A stretch of DNA of 64,000 nucleotides from Aquitalea palustris (GCF_003693445.1 NZ_RFAR01000012.1:1-64000), one strand, 5' to 3'. Shown: positions 38,341-48,606, numbered from the stretch's first letter. Made by a program: numbers and translations. The notes: a model not told the origin generated them from the letters alone.

Positions 38341-38933
38341 TGATACGCATCAACCTCCTGCCGCACCGCGAGCAGAAAAAAGCCGCCCATCGCCTGCGTT
38401 TCCAGCTGCTGCTGGGCAGTGCAGTCGCAGTCGCCCTGCTGATCATCGGCATCAGCTATTTCGTGCTGGATGCCCGCCAGTCGCGCCAGGAAGAGCGCAA
38501 CCAGTTCCTGCAGGCCGAAATCACCAAGCTCAATCAGCAGATCAAGGATATCGGCATGCTGAAAAAGCAACGCGACGACCTGCTGGCACGCAAGCAACTG
38601 GTGGAAAGGCTGCAGCAAGGACGCAATGACGCGGTCCATATATTTGACCAGTTGCTGCGCCAGACCCCGGATGGCATCTATCTGAAGAGCTTCAAACAGA
38701 GCGGCAATACCTTCTCCTTCTCCGGCTACGGACTGTCCGGCGCCCGGGTATCCAACTATATGCGCACCCTGGCGCAATCGCAGATCTTCAACGAGCCGCA
38801 ACTGATCGAGGTGAAGTCCGCCATGGTCAACAACCAGCGCGTCAGCGAGTTCAGTCTCACCAGTACGCTGAAACTGCCCGCGACCGCCAGTGCCCCAGCC
38901 AGCCAGGTGGCACCGCAGGGAGCCAAGCCATGA
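38340..38933 (+). CDS. pilN: Type IV pilus assembly protein PilN
   Basis: Bitopic inner-membrane protein of 197 aa. The short cytoplasmic start MIRINLLPHREQKK is the conserved INLLP motif that docks in PilM. One transmembrane helix follows (about residues 20-43), then a periplasmic coiled coil and ferredoxin-like fold that dimerises with PilO. Overlaps pilO by four bases. Confidence 0.96.
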   Translation: MIRINLLPHREQKKAAHRLRFQLLLGSAVAVALLIIGISYFVLDARQSRQEERNQFLQAEITKLNQQIKDIGMLKKQRDDLLARKQLVERLQQGRNDAVHIFDQLLRQTPDGIYLKSFKQSGNTFSFSGYGLSGARVSNYMRTLAQSQIFNEPQLIEVKSAMVNNQRVSEFSLTSTLKLPATASAPASQVAPQGAKP

Positions 38934-39550
38934 CCCTAGACGAGTTCCGCAATCTCGACCCGAAGGACATGCCCAACTGGCCGTTGCCGGCCCAGCTGGT
39001 CGTACTCACCTTCATGGCCGGGGTTTTTCTGTTTCTGGGCTATTTCTTTGTGCTGAGCGACCAGATGGACAAACTGAACAGCGCCCATCAGCAGGAAGAA
39101 CAACTCAAGCAGACTTTCATTGACAAGAAGCGCCAGGCCATCAACCTGGAAGCCCTGCAACAGCAGCTGAAAGAAATCCAGCTGTCGTTTGGCGCACTGC
39201 TCAAGCAACTGCCCACCAAGGCGGACATGGATGCCCTGCTGACTGAAATCAACCAGGCAGGCATTGGCCGCGGTCTGCAGTTCGAGCTGTTCCGCCCCAA
39301 TGGCGAGGTCAAAACGACTGAAATGGCGGAAGTCCCTATTGCCATCAAACTGACCGGCAGCTATTCCGACCTGGCCGCCTTCGTCAGCGATGTGGCACAG
39401 CTATCACGCATCGTCACCATTGGCGATATCAGCCTGACCCCGGGGCAGGGCAAGGATGCGGCGCGCATGACCATGGAAGCCACCGCCAAAACCTATCGTG
39501 CGCTCGAACCGGAAGAGCGGATGGCAGCGGCCCAGCCGCCGAAGAAGTGA
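38930..39550 (+). CDS. pilO: Type IV pilus assembly protein PilO
   Basis: Bitopic inner-membrane protein of 206 aa. A cytoplasmic start MTLDEFRNLDPKDMPNWPL is followed by one helix (about 22-44, LVVLTFMAGVFLFLGYFFVL), a coiled coil and a periplasmic domain. It forms the PilN-PilO heterodimer that connects PilM to PilP and PilQ. Its ATG overlaps the pilN stop. Confidence 0.96.
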   Translation: MTLDEFRNLDPKDMPNWPLPAQLVVLTFMAGVFLFLGYFFVLSDQMDKLNSAHQQEEQLKQTFIDKKRQAINLEALQQQLKEIQLSFGALLKQLPTKADMDALLTEINQAGIGRGLQFELFRPNGEVKTTEMAEVPIAIKLTGSYSDLAAFVSDVAQLSRIVTIGDISLTPGQGKDAARMTMEATAKTYRALEPEERMAAAQPPKK

Positions 39551-39557
39551 GAGTGAA

Positions 39558-40082
39558 ATGACACTGAAACCGACTCTCGCCGCCCTGCTTTGTCCGCTGC
39601 TGCTTAGCGCCTGCGGCTCTGGCAACACCGACGACTTGCGCGCCTGGATGCAACAGGCCAGTCAAGGCCTGCGCGGACAGATCGACCCGCTACCCCAGGC
39701 GCAGGCCTACCAGCCCTTTGCCTACAGCGCCTTTGACCTGCCCGATCCATTCAACCCCATCAAGCTGCAAATGGCCAAGAAACAGAACGCAGCCAATGCG
39801 CCGGACTTCAAGCGCCCACGCGAACTGCTGGAAAACTATGATCTGGACAAGCTGAAGATGGTTGGCCTGCTCAAGCGCAACGGCATCAGCTATGCACTGA
39901 TCCGCACCCCGGAAAGCAGCATCTACCGCGTACAGCCGGGCAATTTCATCGGCCCCAACTTTGGCCAGGTCAAGCGCATCAGCGATACCGAACTCGTGCT
40001 TTCCGAGACTGTGGAAGATCTGAACGGAGAATGGGTACAACGCGAAACCAGCATGTACCTGGATGAACAAGGGCAGAAATAA
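39558..40082 (+). CDS. pilP: Type IV pilus lipoprotein PilP
   Basis: Inner-membrane-anchored lipoprotein of 174 aa. Signal MTLKPTLAALLCPLLLSAC ends in the lipobox LSAC. The C-terminal beta-domain (from about residue 95: YDLDKLKMVGLLKRNG and VQPGNFIGPNFGQVKRI) binds the secretin PilQ N-domains. Start ATG 39558 lies 8 bases after the pilO stop. Its stop overlaps the pilQ start (TAATG). Confidence 0.95.
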   Translation: MTLKPTLAALLCPLLLSACGSGNTDDLRAWMQQASQGLRGQIDPLPQAQAYQPFAYSAFDLPDPFNPIKLQMAKKQNAANAPDFKRPRELLENYDLDKLKMVGLLKRNGISYALIRTPESSIYRVQPGNFIGPNFGQVKRISDTELVLSETVEDLNGEWVQRETSMYLDEQGQK

Positions 40083-42199
40083 TGAAAAACCATTCAATCA
40101 AACTGTTATCCGGGCTGGGTCTGTCCATCGCATTTTCCGTCGCCCATGCTGGATCCATTACGGCGATCGACGTAGCCCAGAGCGATGGCGACAGCCAGTT
40201 GCTGCAAGTCACCTTCGACGGTCCGGCCATCAAGCCCAATAGCTTCGCCATCGCCAATCCGGCACGGCTTGCCTTTGACTTTGCTGACACCCAGGTCAAA
40301 TTGCCGAAAAACTTCGTCGACCTGGGCAACCCCATCATCAAGTCTGCCGTTGCCGTAGAAGCCAATGGCCGTTCGCGACTGGTGCTGAACCTGGCTCACA
40401 ACGTGGCCTACAGCACCTCATTGTCCGGCAACAAGCTGCTGGTCCGCATCAACAACAATATGGCTCCGGTACAACAAAGCGCCACCTCGCAAGAGCAGGC
40501 CACTGTCAACAGCTCGGCAGCCGGTGAGGCTGCGGCCCAGGCTGCCGTGGCCACCACCCCGCTGGGGCTGGACTTCCGCCGTGGCAAAGGCGGCGAAGGC
40601 CGGGTAGAAATTACCCTTCCCGCCGACAATACGCCGGTGGATGTCCGCCGTGATGGTAAAAACCTGGTGCTGGACGTGATGAATGCCAGCCTGCCGCGCG
40701 CCTTGGAAAAGCGCATGGATGTCAGCGATTTCGCCACTCCGGTGGACAAGGTGATCGCCAGCAATCAAGGCCGCAACAGCCACATCCTGATCCAGCCGCA
40801 AGGCGACTGGGAGTTCTCTTCCTACCAGACCGAACGCAAGCTGGTCGTGGAGGTGCGCAAGGCCGTGGTAGAAAGCGCCAGCAAGACGGAACTGAACAGC
40901 AAGCCGCAATACAAGGGTGACAAGCTGTCGCTCAATTTCCAGAACATCGAAGTACGCACCGTATTGCAGGTGATTGCCGAATTTACTGGCCTGAACATCG
41001 TCACCAGCGACTCGGTCACCGGCAATATCACCCTGCGCCTGAAAGACGTGCCCTGGGACCAGGCGCTGGACTTGATCTTGCAGACCAAGGGCCTGGACCA
41101 GCGCCGTAACGGCAACATCATCAATATCGCCCCACGTGAAGAACTGTTGGCGCGAGACAAACAGATACTGGAAGGCAAGCAGCAGCTGACCGCGCTGGAA
41201 CCGGTACGCTCGGAAACCTTCGTGTTGCGTTATCGCTCGGCCGAAGACTTCAAGAAGATTCTGGATGGGAGCAGCATAACCAGCGGGGCCAACAATACCA
41301 CCAATAACGGACTGCTCTCTTCGCGCGGCAGTGCGCTGATCGATCCGAAAACCAACACACTGATCATCAACGACACGCAAAGCGTCATCGACAAGATCCG
41401 CGACCTGGTAACCAAGACCGATATTCCGGTCAAACAGGTATTGATCGAGGCCCGTATCGTCGAAGCCACCGATGACTGGAGCAAGAGCCTGGGGGTGAAG
41501 CTCAATGTGGCTCGTGCCGGATCAGGCGTTAGCCTGGGTGGATCTGTGACAGATGCCGTCACCAATTATAATATTGCGAACGGAACCTCCGGCTCCAAAA
41601 TACTCAGTTCCGGGGTCAACCTGGGCCTGTCCGGCACCTATAACTCGATTGGAGCTGTATTCGGAGCCGGTTCCCGTGCTGCCATCGGCCTGGAACTGGA
41701 TGCCATGGAAACCGGTGACAAGGGCAAGGTGCTGGCCAATCCGCGCATCATGACCGCCGACCGGGTAGAAGCCAGCATCGAACAGGGTACGGAAATTCCT
41801 TACCAGGAAGCCAGTTCCAGTGGCGCCACTTCGGTATCGTTCAAAAAGGCCAATCTCAGCCTGAAAGTGACCCCGCAGATCACCCCGGACAACCGCGTAC
41901 TGATGGAAATCCAGATCAACAAGGACACGGTCAGCAGCACCCTTATCGTCAACAGCACCCCGGCCATCGATACCAAGGTGGTCAAAACACAGGTGATGGT
42001 GGAAAACGGCGGCACCGTGGTGATTGGCGGCATCTACCAGCAAACACTGGACAACACGATCAACAAGGTTCCGCTGTTGGGTGACATCCCCTTCCTCGGT
42101 GCACTGTTCCGCAGCAAGGTGGAGAAGAACAACCGTACCGAACTGCTGGTTTTCATCACCCCGCGCGTAGTGGAAGACCTGAGTCTGCAAAACCGCTGA
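40082..42199 (+). CDS. pilQ: Type IV pilus secretin PilQ
   Basis: Outer-membrane secretin channel for the pilus, 705 aa. A signal peptide of about 23 residues ends SVAHA. Two AMIN domains for peptidoglycan binding follow (about 24-130 and 160-260). Then come the secretin/TonB N0 domain (VLQVIAEFTGLNIVTSDSVT), an N1 domain and the beta-barrel with VPLLGDIPFLGALFRS near the C-terminus, the secretin signature. It closes the pilMNOPQ operon; aroK follows 66 bases later. Confidence 0.97.
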   Translation: MKNHSIKLLSGLGLSIAFSVAHAGSITAIDVAQSDGDSQLLQVTFDGPAIKPNSFAIANPARLAFDFADTQVKLPKNFVDLGNPIIKSAVAVEANGRSRLVLNLAHNVAYSTSLSGNKLLVRINNNMAPVQQSATSQEQATVNSSAAGEAAAQAAVATTPLGLDFRRGKGGEGRVEITLPADNTPVDVRRDGKNLVLDVMNASLPRALEKRMDVSDFATPVDKVIASNQGRNSHILIQPQGDWEFSSYQTERKLVVEVRKAVVESASKTELNSKPQYKGDKLSLNFQNIEVRTVLQVIAEFTGLNIVTSDSVTGNITLRLKDVPWDQALDLILQTKGLDQRRNGNIINIAPREELLARDKQILEGKQQLTALEPVRSETFVLRYRSAEDFKKILDGSSITSGANNTTNNGLLSSRGSALIDPKTNTLIINDTQSVIDKIRDLVTKTDIPVKQVLIEARIVEATDDWSKSLGVKLNVARAGSGVSLGGSVTDAVTNYNIANGTSGSKILSSGVNLGLSGTYNSIGAVFGAGSRAAIGLELDAMETGDKGKVLANPRIMTADRVEASIEQGTEIPYQEASSSGATSVSFKKANLSLKVTPQITPDNRVLMEIQINKDTVSSTLIVNSTPAIDTKVVKTQVMVENGGTVVIGGIYQQTLDNTINKVPLLGDIPFLGALFRSKVEKNNRTELLVFITPRVVEDLSLQNR

Positions 42200-42265
42200 G
42201 AATGAGCCAGGGCAAGCGATTTTGTCGTCTGCCCGCGCAGACAGACCCAGCCTGCATCAGCTACA

Positions 42266-42808
42266 ATGCCTGCCATGGAGAACATGGCAGGCAATTTCTT
42301 TCTTGTCGGGCTAATGGGCGCCGGCAAGACCACCGTTGGCAGAGCCCTGGCGCGCAAGACCGGCAAAACCTTCTACGACTCGGATCATGAAATCGAGGCG
42401 CGCACCGGCGTTCGCGTTGCCACCATATTCGATATCGAAGGCGAACTACGCTTTCGCGACCGGGAAAGCTCAGTCATTGCCGATCTGGTCAGAATGGACA
42501 ATATCGTGCTGGCCACCGGAGGTGGTGCCGTGCTCCGCCCGGAAAACCGCGCCGAACTGTCCCGTCACGGCGTGGTGATCTATCTGCGGGCATCCATCGA
42601 CGACCTGCTCGCCCGCACCATGCACGACAAGAACCGCCCCCTGCTGCAAATTGCCGACCCTCGCGCCAAGCTGCAAAGCCTGCTGGAGCAGCGCGACCCA
42701 CTGTATCGCGAAGTCGCCGACATTGTGGTCGATACCTCGCAGCAGAACGTCAACCTGCTGGTCAGCCGCCTGCTCGATCAGCTGCATACTATCCCAGCCA
42801 AGACCTGA
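42266..42808 (+). CDS. aroK: Shikimate kinase
   Basis: Phosphorylates shikimate to shikimate-3-phosphate in chorismate synthesis, 180 aa. Walker [10 protein letters not shown] at about 16-24, DSDHEIE for shikimate binding and [10 protein letters not shown] are all intact. ATG 42266 and ATG 42275 are both possible starts. Its position between pilQ and aroB is conserved widely in beta- and gammaproteobacteria. Confidence 0.97.
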   Translation: MPAMENMAGNFFLVGLMGAGKTTVGRALARKTGKTFYDSDHEIEARTGVRVATIFDIEGELRFRDRESSVIADLVRMDNIVLATGGGAVLRPENRAELSRHGVVIYLRASIDDLLARTMHDKNRPLLQIADPRAKLQSLLEQRDPLYREVADIVVDTSQQNVNLLVSRLLDQLHTIPAKT

Positions 42809-42811
42809 CCC

Positions 42812-43915
42812 ATGATTACGCTCGACCTGACCCTGCCGGACACCCGCTACCCCATCCACATTGGCCACGGACTGCTCGATCAGGTCGAGTTGATTCTGCC
42901 CCACCTGCGTATCCCGCAGGTTGCCATCATCACCAACGATGTCGTCGCTCCGCTCTATCTGCAGCGCCTGACCCAGCAGCTGGAAAAGCATGGCGTACGT
43001 ACCATTCCGGTGGTGCTGCCGGACGGTGAAGAGCACAAGAACTGGCAAACGCTGAATCTGATTTTCGACGCACTACTGGCCGCCAATGCCGAACGCAAGA
43101 CCACGCTGATTGCTCTGGGTGGCGGCGTGATCGGCGACATGACCGGTTTTGCCGCCGCCTGTTATCAGCGCGGCGCCCCCTTCATCCAGATTCCCACCAC
43201 CTTGCTGGCGCAGGTGGATTCCTCCGTGGGGGGCAAAACCGCCATCAACCACCCGCTGGGCAAGAACATGATTGGTGCCTTCTACCAACCGCAACTGGTC
43301 GTGGCGGACATGGACCTGCTCGCTACCCTGCCAGAACGTGAACTGTCCGCTGGCATCGCGGAAATCATCAAATACGGCCTGCTGGGCGATATCGACTTTC
43401 TCGGCTGGCTGGAAGCCAATATGGACAAACTGCGCGCACGCGATCCGGTTGCGCTGCAATATGCGGTACGTCGTTCCTGTGAAATGAAAGCAGAAATCGT
43501 CGGCCAGGATGAAAAGGAGCAGGGCGTAAGGGCCTTGCTCAATCTGGGCCACACCTTCGGCCACGCCATCGAAGCCGGCCTGGGTTATGGCAAATGGCTG
43601 CATGGCGAGGCGGTAGGTGCCGGCATGGTACTGGCAGCTGCCGCCTCGCAGGCCATGGGCTGGTTGACCGCAGACGACGTAGCACGGGTGCAGGCGCTGA
43701 TCGCCGCCGCAGGCCTGCCGATACGCAGCCCGGACTTTGGCGCAGCAGAATGGCTGCGCCACATGGGCCACGACAAAAAGGTCGAGAGCGGCGTCATCCG
43801 GTTTGTCCTGTTGCAGCAACTAGGGCAGGCGGTCATCCAGCCCGGACTGCCGGCCACCCTGCTGGAGTCGCTGTTCCACAGCCCGCATATCGACCCGGCA
43901 CTGGCGCGTCAGTAA
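42812..43915 (+). CDS. aroB: 3-dehydroquinate synthase
   Basis: NAD- and zinc-dependent cyclisation of DAHP to 3-dehydroquinate, 367 aa. [14 protein letters not shown] is the NAD region, [18 protein letters not shown] the substrate lysine region, and HTFGHAIE carries zinc-binding histidines. It starts three bases after aroK, so they are co-expressed. Confidence 0.98.
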   Translation: MITLDLTLPDTRYPIHIGHGLLDQVELILPHLRIPQVAIITNDVVAPLYLQRLTQQLEKHGVRTIPVVLPDGEEHKNWQTLNLIFDALLAANAERKTTLIALGGGVIGDMTGFAAACYQRGAPFIQIPTTLLAQVDSSVGGKTAINHPLGKNMIGAFYQPQLVVADMDLLATLPERELSAGIAEIIKYGLLGDIDFLGWLEANMDKLRARDPVALQYAVRRSCEMKAEIVGQDEKEQGVRALLNLGHTFGHAIEAGLGYGKWLHGEAVGAGMVLAAAASQAMGWLTADDVARVQALIAAAGLPIRSPDFGAAEWLRHMGHDKKVESGVIRFVLLQQLGQAVIQPGLPATLLESLFHSPHIDPALARQ

Positions 43916-44045
43916 GCAACAGCTGCCCGCAAAATATCAAAACCTTTACGCCATTAAGGAGTTCTACGGATTGCGGTGATGTCCGGCTACCCGAATAATC
44001 GACTGCATAATTCAAGCAGAGAGAGAATCTCGGAGGGAAGCCCAG

Positions 44046-44429
44046 GTGGATGCCATTACTGCGTTGACGGCCAGTTTCGGCCTGATGAGCACTTACTACC
44101 TTGCCCGCCAGCTGTGGCGCAAGGTGACGTATAAAAAGCCGCGCGCCCGCGGCATTGATCCGGTGGGCGAAGCCGAGGTTTTTCTGGCTTACGGCCGTAC
44201 CGGTGATGCTGTGCGGGTGCTCAAGGATGCCATGAAGGACGAGCCGCATAATCTGTCGATCAAGGTCACGCTGCTGCGCGCCTACTCTTCTGAAGGCAAT
44301 GGCAAGGCGTACTGCCGTCTGGCACGAGATATCCAGGCCCAGGTCAAGGATCAGCCGGTATGGCGCACCATCCAGGAGGCCGGCCGCCAGCTGGCTCCGC
44401 AAGACCCCTTGTTTGCGGCCAAGGCCTGA
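44046..44429 (+). CDS. Small FimV C-terminal-like protein
   Basis: A 127-aa protein starting GTG at 44046 behind a GGAGGGAAG ribosome site. EAEVFLAYGRTGDAVRVLKDAM and LSIKVTLLRAYSSEG match the TPR-like C-terminal domain of FimV, a regulator of type IV pili and polar organisation. The rest of FimV (LysM, membrane helix, coiled coil) is absent. It has one weak hydrophobic stretch at the N-terminus (about 3-20). It lies 130 bases after aroB and close to the pilus operon, so a role with the pilus machinery is plausible but unproven. Confidence 0.72.
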   Translation: MDAITALTASFGLMSTYYLARQLWRKVTYKKPRARGIDPVGEAEVFLAYGRTGDAVRVLKDAMKDEPHNLSIKVTLLRAYSSEGNGKAYCRLARDIQAQVKDQPVWRTIQEAGRQLAPQDPLFAAKA

Positions 44430-44453
44430 TTCGCTCTCTGCCACTACCATAAC

Positions 44454-44479
44454 AACAGGCTGCCTCACGGCAGCCTGTT
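44454..44479. terminator. Bidirectional terminator
   Basis: AACAGGCTGCC, loop TCAC, GGCAGCCTGTT: perfect 11-bp stem with T-rich flanks between the FimV-like gene and the end of msbA. Confidence 0.88.
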
Positions 44480-44503
44480 TTGTTTACGTAGCCACGCAAG
44501 CCA

Positions 44504-46255
44504 TCAGACTGCTCCTGCCTCCGGTTCACGGAACTGCAGGCTGTGCAGACGAGCATACAGCCCATCCTGCGCCATCAATTGCTGATGACTTCCCTGCTCG
44601 GCCACCCGCCCCTGATGCATCACGATGATGCGGTCAGCACTCTCGATGGTGGACAGACGGTGGGCGATGACGATAGTAGTACGGTTCTTCATCAGGTTCT
44701 CCAATGCCGCCTGCACCAGTCGCTCCGACTGGGTATCCAGCGCCGAAGTCGCCTCATCCAGAATCAGCAATGGCGCATTCTTCAGCAGCGCACGGGCAAT
44801 CGCCAATCGCTGACGCTGACCGCCAGACAGTCGCACCCCGTTTTCGCCAATCTGCGTGTCCAGGCCCTCAGGCATGGCTTCGATGAACTCCAGTGCATTG
44901 GCCGCCCGTGCCGCCTCAACGATCTGCTCACGGCTGACCTGGTGGCTGGAGCCATAAGCAATATTGGCGGCCACGCTGTCATTGAACAGCACCACATCCT
45001 GGCTCACCATGGCGATGTGATGGCGAAGGTCCGCCAGTGCGATATCGGCCAGCGCAATGCCATCCAGGGTAATCTGCCCCGACAAGGGTTCGTAGAAGCG
45101 TGGAATCAGGCTGACCAACGTGGTTTTGCCACTGCCGGAAGAACCGACCAAGGCCACCGTCTCACCCGAATTGACCGTCAGGTTGATGTCCTGCAATACC
45201 ACGCGCTCGGCATTGGGATAACGAAACGAGACATCCTCAAAACGCAGACGACCCTGCGTAGTCGGCAAACGCTTGCTACCATGATCCGGCTCACCCGGCT
45301 CATCCAGAAATGCAAACACGCTCTCCGCCGCCGCTAGGCCACGCTGCATAGCCTGCGAGATACCAGTAATGCGTTTGACCGGTGCAAACAACAGCATCAT
45401 GGCCGTGAGAAATGACATGAAGTCACCCGCAGTAAACGCACCATGCTGGGCACGCATCGCCGCGAAATACAGAATCGCCGCCAGTGCACAGGCAATCATC
45501 AACTGCGTCACCCCGGTATTGGCCGAACTCGCCGCACTTTGCTTGACGGCATTACGGCGGATGGCCTGGGCGGCGCTATCAAAGCGTGCCTCTTCGTACT
45601 GCTCGCCGCCATACACCTTGATTACTTTTTGACAATCCACGCCTTCACCCAGGATCTGGGTCAGGTCGGCCATGTGCTGCTGATTCTCCAGCGCCAGACC
45701 ACGCAAGCGCTTGGCCACGATGCGCATGCACACCGTCACCACCGGCATCACCAGCAGGCAGATCAGCGTCAATTGCCAGTCGATATACAGCAGCCAGGCC
45801 AGCAGGCTGACTGCCGTCACACCATCTTTAACCGTGACGGTAATGACATTGAAGCCGGCCTCGGTCACCTGATTGACGTCAAAGGAAATGCGCGACACCA
45901 GCCGACCGGACTGATTATCAGCATAGTACTGCACCGGCAGACGCAGCATCTTGGCAAACATCTGCTGCCGTAGCGTCTGCACCAGATGTCCGGCCAGCCA
46001 ACTGGAGGTGTACTCATTGATGAAACTGGTTACGCCACGCACCAGGAATACACCGATGATGGCCATCGGCACCCAGATGATGACCTGCGGGTCCTTGTTG
46101 ACGAAGCCGCCATCGATCAGCGGCTTCATCAGGCGGGCAAACGCCGGCTCGGTCAGGGCAGCGATGGTCATCGACACCAACGACAGGGCAAAGACTTTCC
46201 AGTACTGGGCCAGGTAGCTCAGCAGGCGGCGGTAAATCGGCCAACTATGTTTCAA
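44504..46255 (-). CDS. msbA: Lipid A export ATP-binding/permease protein MsbA
   Basis: ABC exporter that flips lipid A-core across the inner membrane, 583 aa (E. coli MsbA is 582). Six transmembrane helices fill about residues 15-310. The nucleotide-binding domain has Walker A GSSGSGKTT, signature LSGGQRQRLAIARAL and Walker B LLILDEATSALD. It ends an operon of four LPS core glycosyltransferases on the minus strand, which fits its role. Confidence 0.96.
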   Translation of the reverse strand: MKHSWPIYRRLLSYLAQYWKVFALSLVSMTIAALTEPAFARLMKPLIDGGFVNKDPQVIIWVPMAIIGVFLVRGVTSFINEYTSSWLAGHLVQTLRQQMFAKMLRLPVQYYADNQSGRLVSRISFDVNQVTEAGFNVITVTVKDGVTAVSLLAWLLYIDWQLTLICLLVMPVVTVCMRIVAKRLRGLALENQQHMADLTQILGEGVDCQKVIKVYGGEQYEEARFDSAAQAIRRNAVKQSAASSANTGVTQLMIACALAAILYFAAMRAQHGAFTAGDFMSFLTAMMLLFAPVKRITGISQAMQRGLAAAESVFAFLDEPGEPDHGSKRLPTTQGRLRFEDVSFRYPNAERVVLQDINLTVNSGETVALVGSSGSGKTTLVSLIPRFYEPLSGQITLDGIALADIALADLRHHIAMVSQDVVLFNDSVAANIAYGSSHQVSREQIVEAARAANALEFIEAMPEGLDTQIGENGVRLSGGQRQRLAIARALLKNAPLLILDEATSALDTQSERLVQAALENLMKNRTTIVIAHRLSTIESADRIIVMHQGRVAEQGSHQQLMAQDGLYARLHSLQFREPEAGAV

Positions 46256-46272
46256 AGTGATATTCCATTCAA

Positions 46273-47382
46273 TCAGAGAACAGCTGGCAGTTGATCTGCC
46301 AGGCCACTCAAAGCCAGTATCCGGTTTAAATTACTGCCCGGGTCAAAACGCTGACGCACATCGGCACGCCCCGCGCAGGCCAATGTTTGTTGCTGCGGCA
46401 AATTATCCAGGGCACTGGCGATAGCTTGTGCCCATGCATGGCAGTTTCCTGGTTCGACCAGCACGCCGGTCTGCCCATCATGCACGGTTTCTGGAATACC
46501 ACCAGTCCGACTCGCCAATACCGGCCGAGCCAGAGCCAGCGCCTCAATCTGCGACATACCCAAGGGTTCGTAAGTCGATGGCATCAATACCAGATCGGCG
46601 GCCTGATAAAGCGGGGCAACCGGAGAGACTACTCCCGCCAGCAACACGCGAGCCTCCAGGCCAAGCCGGCGCACCTCTGTCTCAATCTGCTGCTGTGCCA
46701 CACCTTCGCCAGCGATCAGATAACGCCAGTTCGGGTGACTTTGCCGCAACAAATCCATTGCCTGCAAAATGGTCAGATGGCCTTTTTCGCCACGCAGCAT
46801 TGCCGCATGCAGCAGCACCGGCCCGCGACCCGAGATCAACCAACTCGCAACAGATGCTGGCAGCGGCTGCGACACGGCACGATCCAGCCCGATAAAATCG
46901 ATACCCGGATACACCACATGCACTCGATCAGCACGAATGGCAGGATTAGCCAACAAGGCATCTTTCAGATACTGGCTGGGTACCATGGTGGCATCTACCA
47001 TCCGGTTGTATGACCAGGCTCCCGGTCTGCCCGGCTGGTAGGTACGCGAGCGCAGCAGAAAGGGACGACGCCATACCAGCCTGGCGGCGATAGCCAGATT
47101 ATTGCTGTCATGCCCGCTATGACAGATGGCCAATCTCGGCTTGTGCTGGCTAATCCAGCGACGCAGGATGGCAATCGAAGGCAAATGCAGGCTGTTGCGA
47201 AAACGTACTGGCAATACAGACAAACCCTGCTGCAATGCCACTTCTTCCACCCGGCTACCGGGGCGGCATGCCAGCATGGTGCGCAAACCACGCTGCTGCA
47301 TCTGACGCATCTGTTGCATCAATTGCAATTCCTGCCCCCCTACATTTGGGGAAGATTCGGTAAACAGCACCCACTCACTCAC
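46273..47382 (-). CDS. Glycosyltransferase family 4 (LPS core)
   Basis: GT-B fold retaining glycosyltransferase of 369 aa. The N-terminal acceptor domain has SSPNVGGQELQLMQQM. The nucleotide-sugar site in the second half shows the E-x7-E motif in YEPLGMSQIEALALARPV and GVLVEPGN. It is 17 bases upstream of msbA and is probably an LPS core enzyme. A G6 run falls at codons 14-15 (47335-47340). The sugar it transfers is not known. Confidence 0.88.
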   Translation of the reverse strand: MSEWVLFTESSPNVGGQELQLMQQMRQMQQRGLRTMLACRPGSRVEEVALQQGLSVLPVRFRNSLHLPSIAILRRWISQHKPRLAICHSGHDSNNLAIAARLVWRRPFLLRSRTYQPGRPGAWSYNRMVDATMVPSQYLKDALLANPAIRADRVHVVYPGIDFIGLDRAVSQPLPASVASWLISGRGPVLLHAAMLRGEKGHLTILQAMDLLRQSHPNWRYLIAGEGVAQQQIETEVRRLGLEARVLLAGVVSPVAPLYQAADLVLMPSTYEPLGMSQIEALALARPVLASRTGGIPETVHDGQTGVLVEPGNCHAWAQAIASALDNLPQQQTLACAGRADVRQRFDPGSNLNRILALSGLADQLPAVL

Positions 47383-47478
47383 AATAGACTTCTCCCCGTC
47401 CCCAACCTGTTTCCAACATCCCTGACTCCTTACCCCGCCCCAGCCAAGCTGGGTTAGACCATTGCACTCCTGCGGGCA

Positions 47479-48603
47479 CTAGTGCCGATCCAGTAATCCA
47501 TTCAATGCCTGTAATACCTCACCCGCTTGGATTGCCTGCATGCACAGGGCCTGCCGACACCGCCCCGGCCCGCGACCAAACCTCCGGAAACAACGCAGCG
47601 CCCAATCCACATCGCGGTGATGCACGCTACGCTGGTTGCGACAGGGAAAAATGGCGGGCCCCACACCACAACACTGATGAGCAGAGAAGAAACGGCTGGC
47701 ACCAAACAGGGTTTCGCTACCCGGTCCAAACAACATCAGCAAGGGAGTACCGGCTATCTTGGCCAGATGTGCCACGCCCGTGTCAGGGCAAACACAGGCA
47801 GCGGCCTGTTGCAGTAATTGCCGTAATTGCAACAAGGTGAGACAACCATCAAATACCACATCAGTTGTCGCAGGGGCGATTTCCTGCAACAAGCTACCCT
47901 CTCCGGGACCACAGCTCCAGACCACACCTAAATGCCGCTTACGTATGCCCTCTGCCAGTTCGCGCCAATGGGCTGCAGGCCAGAAACGAGTGGCAGAACT
48001 GGCACCAACATGCAGGACAACATAAGCATCTGGCAATTCCGGCAGGCGCTGCAGCCTTGCAGGCCAATCCTCAATGCGGTACGGACGGGGCTCGGGGCCT
48101 TCCACCAAGCGCGCCGCAGTATCCGTCCAGGCTTCAGCCTGGTTCGGGTAGGGAATGGCCTCATCCAGCAGCCAATTTTTGTGCGCCGGTTGTTCATCGG
48201 CAAAGCCGACAACCCAGCGCGCCCCAATGGCACGGGCCAGATAGCTGAGGCGGTTTTCCCCCATCAGCAACACCATGTCAAACCGTGGCATGGCAAACAG
48301 CTGGCAGACGGTGGCAAAGTTGCGGATATGCCAGGGAAAGGCAATCACTCCATATGGCCGGCCTTCATATAAGGCAGCCTGACTCTGCGGGCAGGCCATG
48401 ACAATATCTGCCTGCGGATATTGTTCGCGGGCCTTGGCCAGCAAGCTGGTCGCCATCAAGGCATCGCCCAGCAGAAACTGATGCAGAATCAGGATGCGAC
48501 TGACACTCTCAGGCTGCGGTTTGCATCGCCGCCATTGAAATGGCAGGCGCAGCAGCAAGGACAGGAATATCAGCGCCCTGCCCGGAAAACGGCTCTCCCT
48601 CAT
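47479..48603 (-). CDS. Glycosyltransferase family 9 (heptosyltransferase-like)
   Basis: GT9 family protein of 374 aa from ATG 48603 (MRESRFPGRAL). FLLGDALMATSLLAKA carries the family Asp, HVGASSATRFWP and CPDTGVAHLAKIAGTPLLMLFGP are the donor-binding motifs. The N-terminal ~20 residues are hydrophobic with positive charges, suggesting membrane association. The C-terminus is Cys/Arg-rich (CRNQRSVHHRDVDWALRC), unlike WaaC or WaaF, so it may transfer something other than heptose. A G8 run lies 3 bases upstream of the ATG and is within the frame if TTG 48624 is used. Confidence 0.82.
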   Translation of the reverse strand: MRESRFPGRALIFLSLLLRLPFQWRRCKPQPESVSRILILHQFLLGDALMATSLLAKAREQYPQADIVMACPQSQAALYEGRPYGVIAFPWHIRNFATVCQLFAMPRFDMVLLMGENRLSYLARAIGARWVVGFADEQPAHKNWLLDEAIPYPNQAEAWTDTAARLVEGPEPRPYRIEDWPARLQRLPELPDAYVVLHVGASSATRFWPAAHWRELAEGIRKRHLGVVWSCGPGEGSLLQEIAPATTDVVFDGCLTLLQLRQLLQQAAACVCPDTGVAHLAKIAGTPLLMLFGPGSETLFGASRFFSAHQCCGVGPAIFPCRNQRSVHHRDVDWALRCFRRFGRGPGRCRQALCMQAIQAGEVLQALNGLLDRH

Positions 48604-48606
48604 CTT

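Noticed and set aside
43226-43236. G6 run in aroB as a phase-variation tract
   Set aside because: It codes the conserved VGGKT motif and G6 runs recur in housekeeping genes (also cysG), so it is background.
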